Source: Candidatus Woesearchaeota archaeon (GTDB lineage: Archaea; Nanobdellota; Nanobdellia; Woesearchaeales; JASKKU01). From it: a stretch of DNA of 14,740 nucleotides. This document shows positions 12,246 through 14,740 of this stretch, piece by piece. The stretch covers positions 1 to 14,740 of the forward strand of contig DSBS01000038.1 of NCBI GenBank assembly GCA_011045925.1, in the 5' to 3' direction. Below the pieces are notes generated by a model. It was given only the letters and a program-made list of their open reading frames with translations. It was not told the DNA's origin and did not search any database. The position numbers were made by a program, and so were the translations under genes. Each line of letters opens with the position of its first letter. Position 1 is the first letter of the stretch.

Positions 12246-14399
12246 AGCAAAACCACATGGACTTCCTGTATCGATAAGTGTCCCATCAATACAATCATAC
12301 CAAACGTTGCCTATGCAAGAACCAGAAGTGCATTCTGGGTCAGGCTCACCAGGACAAGGACCACAATCACAAAACTCATCACAACCAACATCAATTATGC
12401 CACAAGCACCTGGAGCAGAGCAAACCTGACCACAAGGCTGGGGAACACAATGGTCGGGGTCGTCTTCTTCATCTGCCTCAACACAATGCCCTCCATCACA
12501 TACTAAGCCATTAGAGCAGTGCTCATTATTTGTACAGTCAACACATTTTCCACCAACGCAATAATTAAACCCTTTTAGCCAGCAATCCTGTGCAATATTG
12601 CATTCAGGATCAACACACTGAAACTCTATACACTCTTGATTTTGTCCACAGTCAGAATCTTCGAAACAAGGATCACAATAAACCTTGCTCCCGCCCAAAA
12701 ACCAGCAGTCTTGGCCACAGGGATGGGATCTTTCATAGCTAACTTCGCCACCCTCACAAAAAGCTAAATAAACATCGCCATTTTTGCAGATTGGAGAAGA
12801 CGCTCCATCCAGAATAGTTATTGAATGCTGCTCTTCTGTATAATCTGTAAAAGACACTCCAAGGCAATTTTCTTCATCTGAAGGCTCATAGACACAGCTT
12901 TTTATGGCATCTGAAACAGTCTTACCATCTATAACTAGCGAACAAGAGTGAATGTATGTTTCACCTTCCTGGCTTGGCTGCTGAGTTCCATCAGAATCTA
13001 TGAGCTTATTGTTATGAACGACTGACCAACCTACAAAAGTATAGCCTGGCTCGGCAGGAGGACAATCCTTTAACTCGCAAAGGATCTCATCTTTATCATC
13101 TTCCTCGTCTTCATCATCTTTTTTCTCTTCCTGAGCTTCTTCACAAACGCAACCAAAACCTAAAGCGCCTCCGCAATTTGCTGTATAGCCTGAGCCGCAC
13201 TTATCGGAAACTACTGCTCCAAAAACGCAGTTGCAGGTTGTTTGACCTGGAGGCTGTGCCGGGGGCTGGGGGCCGGGTTCATGAGGAGGAGATAAGGAAG
13301 AACCTGAAGCATTTACACAAACACCTTCTTTACAGCTAAATCCTGAATCGCATTTAATATTCTTGTAATGCTTCTTATCATTGCTTTTGCAGTACCATTC
13401 TTTTATCCTTCCCTGCCAGTTACAGTCATCGTGCTCCTTAAAATAATGCCAGCCACCAAACAAGATCCATTGAACTCCTTCTACATAGCCTTTTATTACT
13501 GTGTTTTCTCCGCCATCTGAATCAAAGCAGTATCTTTGATTATTAGGAACGCATTTTCCTTCTCCGGCAATGCAAAATTCTCCTGGCTTGCAGTCAGCAT
13601 GATTCGCACAAAAAGCCTGTTCTTCATGTTTGATGTCCGAGCCATCTTCTTCTTGCTCAAGGCACTCTTCAAGGCAAGTTCCTACTTCGCTTGAATTTGT
13701 TGTATGAAAGCATAGCTCAAGATTGCCACAACAAATGTTTCCAAAGAAATCAAAGAAGTCTTTTGACTTGCTTTCGCCTTTTTCAACACAGGCAACACAC
13801 CTGCCATCAAAACAGCCGTACTCGCAGTCAACCTGCTCCCAGCCTGAGCCGTCTTTTTTGCATCTCTCTAACTGGTTTTCGGTGATGCATTCTTCTTCGC
13901 CAGGAGTGCATTCTGTAAGGTTTGCTGGTATGCTTTTATTCACAGGCTTGCTTTGGTTTATTGGTTGTATTGAAACAATATCAACAGCAGAATCTACACA
14001 TACTCCATTTAGGCAGCCATGCTCGCAATTCATCAGGGTAACCCAGTCTGTGCCGTGCTGGTTGCAAGCCTCAACCCTTTTTCCGTCATCACTGCATCTC
14101 CTGTCAACACCAGCAGTACAGCCCAGGCAAGCACCATCAACACATCCTGCTGAGCATAACTTAAAAGTAGAAGAAGGTGTGTTATCTCCTGGGCAGTAAT
14201 ATTCCTGAAGAAGTTTGTCATTAACACAGGCGTCAGTAAAAGAAAAAGGACTGCCCTGGTATGTGCCAGAGATGGTTCCTTTGTTATAATAGTCAATTGC
14301 TGTTTGCCCTGAGCAGGTGTTTCCCTGCTGTGCATAAGAGAAGCCAACAGCCAGCATAAGCAGCAAAAAGAGGAATGGAAATATTTTTTCAGTCTTCAC
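12243..14399 (-). CDS. Secreted cysteine-rich modular protein (3' end frameshifted)
   Basis: A long exported protein with a signal peptide (Lys-rich start, then FPFLFLLLMLAVGFSYA, likely cleaved after AQ or YA) and about 74 Cys in about 720 residues, probably disulfide-bonded outside the cell. It has repeated small modules: two copies of C-x-G-x5-C...W...C-E-x-G-C-x-x-G-x-C (about 97-137 and 167-204), NADCKPGEFC-like and NNEHCSNGLVCDGGHC-like EB/Dickkopf-style units (about 267-294, 581-642), a Pro-rich linker (about 370-390), an acidic linker (423-443), and a last module ECTSGSCIGNVWYDC. Sequons such as NQS, NKS, NLT and NAS suggest N-glycosylation. The GTG at 14399 is preferred because AGGTGAT ends 4 nt before it; ATG 14405 and GTG 14408 are alternatives. 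A one-base insertion near 12246 ends the frame; without it 20 more residues, ending CKWWQFWC, follow to a stop at 12182. No membrane anchor is seen. Function unknown; surface adhesion is a guess. Confidence 0.82.
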   Translation of the reverse strand: MKTEKIFPFLFLLLMLAVGFSYAQQGNTCSGQTAIDYYNKGTISGTYQGSPFSFTDACVNDKLLQEYYCPGDNTPSSTFKLCSAGCVDGACLGCTAGVDRRCSDDGKRVEACNQHGTDWVTLMNCEHGCLNGVCVDSAVDIVSIQPINQSKPVNKSIPANLTECTPGEEECITENQLERCKKDGSGWEQVDCEYGCFDGRCVACVEKGESKSKDFFDFFGNICCGNLELCFHTTNSSEVGTCLEECLEQEEDGSDIKHEEQAFCANHADCKPGEFCIAGEGKCVPNNQRYCFDSDGGENTVIKGYVEGVQWILFGGWHYFKEHDDCNWQGRIKEWYCKSNDKKHYKNIKCDSGFSCKEGVCVNASGSSLSPPHEPGPQPPAQPPGQTTCNCVFGAVVSDKCGSGYTANCGGALGFGCVCEEAQEEKKDDEDEEDDKDEILCELKDCPPAEPGYTFVGWSVVHNNKLIDSDGTQQPSQEGETYIHSCSLVIDGKTVSDAIKSCVYEPSDEENCLGVSFTDYTEEQHSITILDGASSPICKNGDVYLAFCEGGEVSYERSHPCGQDCWFLGGSKVYCDPCFEDSDCGQNQECIEFQCVDPECNIAQDCWLKGFNYCVGGKCVDCTNNEHCSNGLVCDGGHCVEADEEDDPDHCVPQPCGQVCSAPGACGIIDVGCDEFCDCGPCPGEPDPECTSGSCIGNVWYDCIDGTLIDTGSPCGFA
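12246..12354 (+). repeat. Direct repeat, copy 1 (109 bp, coding module)
   Basis: Matches 14579-14687 at 107 of 109 positions in the same orientation. Differences are at 12306 (G versus A) and 12345 (C versus T); both are synonymous on the coding minus strand (Asn AAC/AAT, Glu GAG/GAA). It encodes the module from PGEPDPECTSGSC to SPCGF. Confidence 0.95.
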
Positions 14400-14403
14400 C
14401 AGC

Positions 14404-14410
14404 ATCACCT
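14404..14410 (-). promoter_or_regulatory. Shine-Dalgarno AGGTGAT of the cysteine-rich gene
   Basis: AGGTGAT on the minus strand ends 4 nt before GTG 14399. It contains the other two candidate starts (GTG 14408, ATG 14405), which would then have almost no spacing, so 14399 is favoured. Confidence 0.55.
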
Positions 14411-14442
14411 AAAGCCACAATATACTTTTTTGGCTACTGGAT

Positions 14443-14450
14443 TATATAAA
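14443..14450 (-). promoter_or_regulatory. TATA box of the cysteine-rich gene
   Basis: A consensus archaeal TATA box, TTTATATA on the minus strand, with an A-rich BRE-like ACAAAAGC upstream. Transcription should begin near 14420, giving a leader of about 20 nt that includes the AGGTGAT site. Confidence 0.75.
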
Positions 14451-14468
14451 GCTTTTGTTTTTCGCTAT

Positions 14469-14494
14469 AAAAAAGAATAAAGAAAGAAAAAAAA
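14469..14494 (-). terminator. T-tract terminator after the partial cysteine-rich gene
   Basis: Directly after the stop codon the minus strand reads eight T, then CTTTC, TTTATTC and six more T. Repeated T-tracts of this kind end many archaeal transcripts. It separates the two cysteine-rich genes, so the downstream one uses its own promoter. Confidence 0.65.
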
Positions 14495-14740
14495 TTAGAT
14501 GAAGGGATAACATATTCCATCGACGCAGGTAGGCTTATCTGGCGGGCATATGATGCCCTCGCAGGGGTCAGGATCATCAGCAAAACCACATGGACTTCCT
14601 GTATCGATAAGTGTCCCATCAATACAATCATACCAAACATTGCCTATGCAAGAACCAGAAGTGCATTCTGGGTCAGGTTCACCAGGAGGATCGGCATTAC
14701 AAACAACACAACAACCGTGTGCATGGGAATAATGTTGACA
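14495..14740 (-). CDS. C-terminal end of a second cysteine-rich secreted protein (5' partial)
   Basis: Open from the window edge (14740) to TAA at 14495-14497, 81 residues with 12 Cys and no start codon inside the window. It starts CQHYSHAHGCCVVC, continues through ADPPGEPDPECTSGSCIG into the module shared with the neighbouring gene, and ends DKPTCVDGICYPFI. The middle third is identical at protein level to the end of the downstream paralogue, while the flanks differ. The final CPPDKPTCVDGIC unit resembles the small Cys modules of the neighbour. It is probably part of a long exported protein of the same family, but the signal peptide and total length lie outside the window. Confidence 0.85.
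   Translation of the reverse strand, partial: CQHYSHAHGCCVVCNADPPGEPDPECTSGSCIGNVWYDCIDGTLIDTGSPCGFADDPDPCEGIICPPDKPTCVDGICYPFI
14579..14687 (+). repeat. Direct repeat, copy 2 (109 bp, coding module)
   Basis: Second copy of the segment at 12246-12354, 2333 bp away, with only two synonymous differences. Similarity falls off sharply at both ends: beyond 14687 the sequence reads GGATCGG against CAAGGAC, and before 14579 the copies differ by the one-base insertion and then diverge. Confidence 0.95.

Noticed and set aside
12278..12514. His/Gln-rich 78-aa plus-strand frame
   Set aside because: Antisense to the Cys-rich modules; the His/Gln/Lys bias follows from the coding strand and there is no start signal.
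13723..14199. 158-aa open frame on the plus strand
   Set aside because: It runs antisense to the cysteine-rich gene, has a Ser/Pro/Gln-rich composition typical of the reverse strand of Cys codons, and has no ribosome binding site or recognisable domain.
14575..14690. Repeat as a mobile element or CRISPR
   Set aside because: Only two copies 2.3 kb apart, both inside protein frames with silent differences, no terminal inverted repeats, spacers or transposase.

Overview
The window looks archaeal, most likely a DPANN-type genome (Woesearchaeota/Pacearchaeota-like), though I cannot place it without a search. Reasons: BRE/TATA promoters about 26 bp upstream of start codons with almost no leader (a GTG start at 3666, an ATG at 12103 on the minus strand), GGTGA-type ribosome binding sites, T-tract terminators, a FlaI/VirB11-like secretion ATPase with single-domain T2SSF membrane partners, a GT3 glycogen synthase, and very long cysteine-rich secreted proteins. 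Arg codons are mostly AGA/AGG. No rRNA, tRNA, CRISPR array or transposase was seen.

Layout. (1) 1-117: the tail of an unknown upstream reading frame, then a strong two-part stem-loop between a Shine-Dalgarno-like GGAGG and the first full gene. (2) 118-3471, plus strand: a three-gene type IV filament/secretion engine, made of one ATPase and two T2SSF membrane platform proteins (TadA-TadB-TadC/Epd-like layout). No pilin or prepilin peptidase is in the window. (3) 3472-3665: intergenic, with a terminator and a promoter. (4) 3666-10895, plus strand: a tightly packed six-gene glycogen operon, with gene junctions overlapping or only 2-8 nt apart. It encodes a GT4/5-type glucan synthase-like protein, a degenerate GH57 protein lacking its catalytic residues, a small protein of about 102 aa, a GT3 (GYS-like) glycogen synthase, a GalT-family nucleotidyltransferase and a GH133-type amylo-alpha-1,6-glucosidase. 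(5) 10901-12103, minus strand: a lone, degenerate PEP-synthase/PPDK N-terminal (ATP-grasp) domain protein, convergent with the operon. (6) 12182-14740, minus strand: two cysteine-rich genes in tandem. The first is a secreted protein of about 720 aa whose end is frameshifted by one base. The second is the 3' end of a paralogue that shares a 109-bp nearly identical segment.

How it fits together. The operon holds two different polymerising glycosyltransferases, a debranching hydrolase and a UDP-sugar-handling enzyme, so it should make and mobilise an intracellular alpha-glucan from UDP-sugar. The GH57 member keeps the fold signatures but has lost the nucleophile and other active-site residues, which suggests a non-catalytic (binding or scaffold) role; no functional branching or 4-alpha-glucanotransferase enzyme is visible here. 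The PPDK-like protein next door also looks non-canonical. The secretion engine and the secreted cysteine-rich proteins flank the operon, but nothing in the sequence links them directly.
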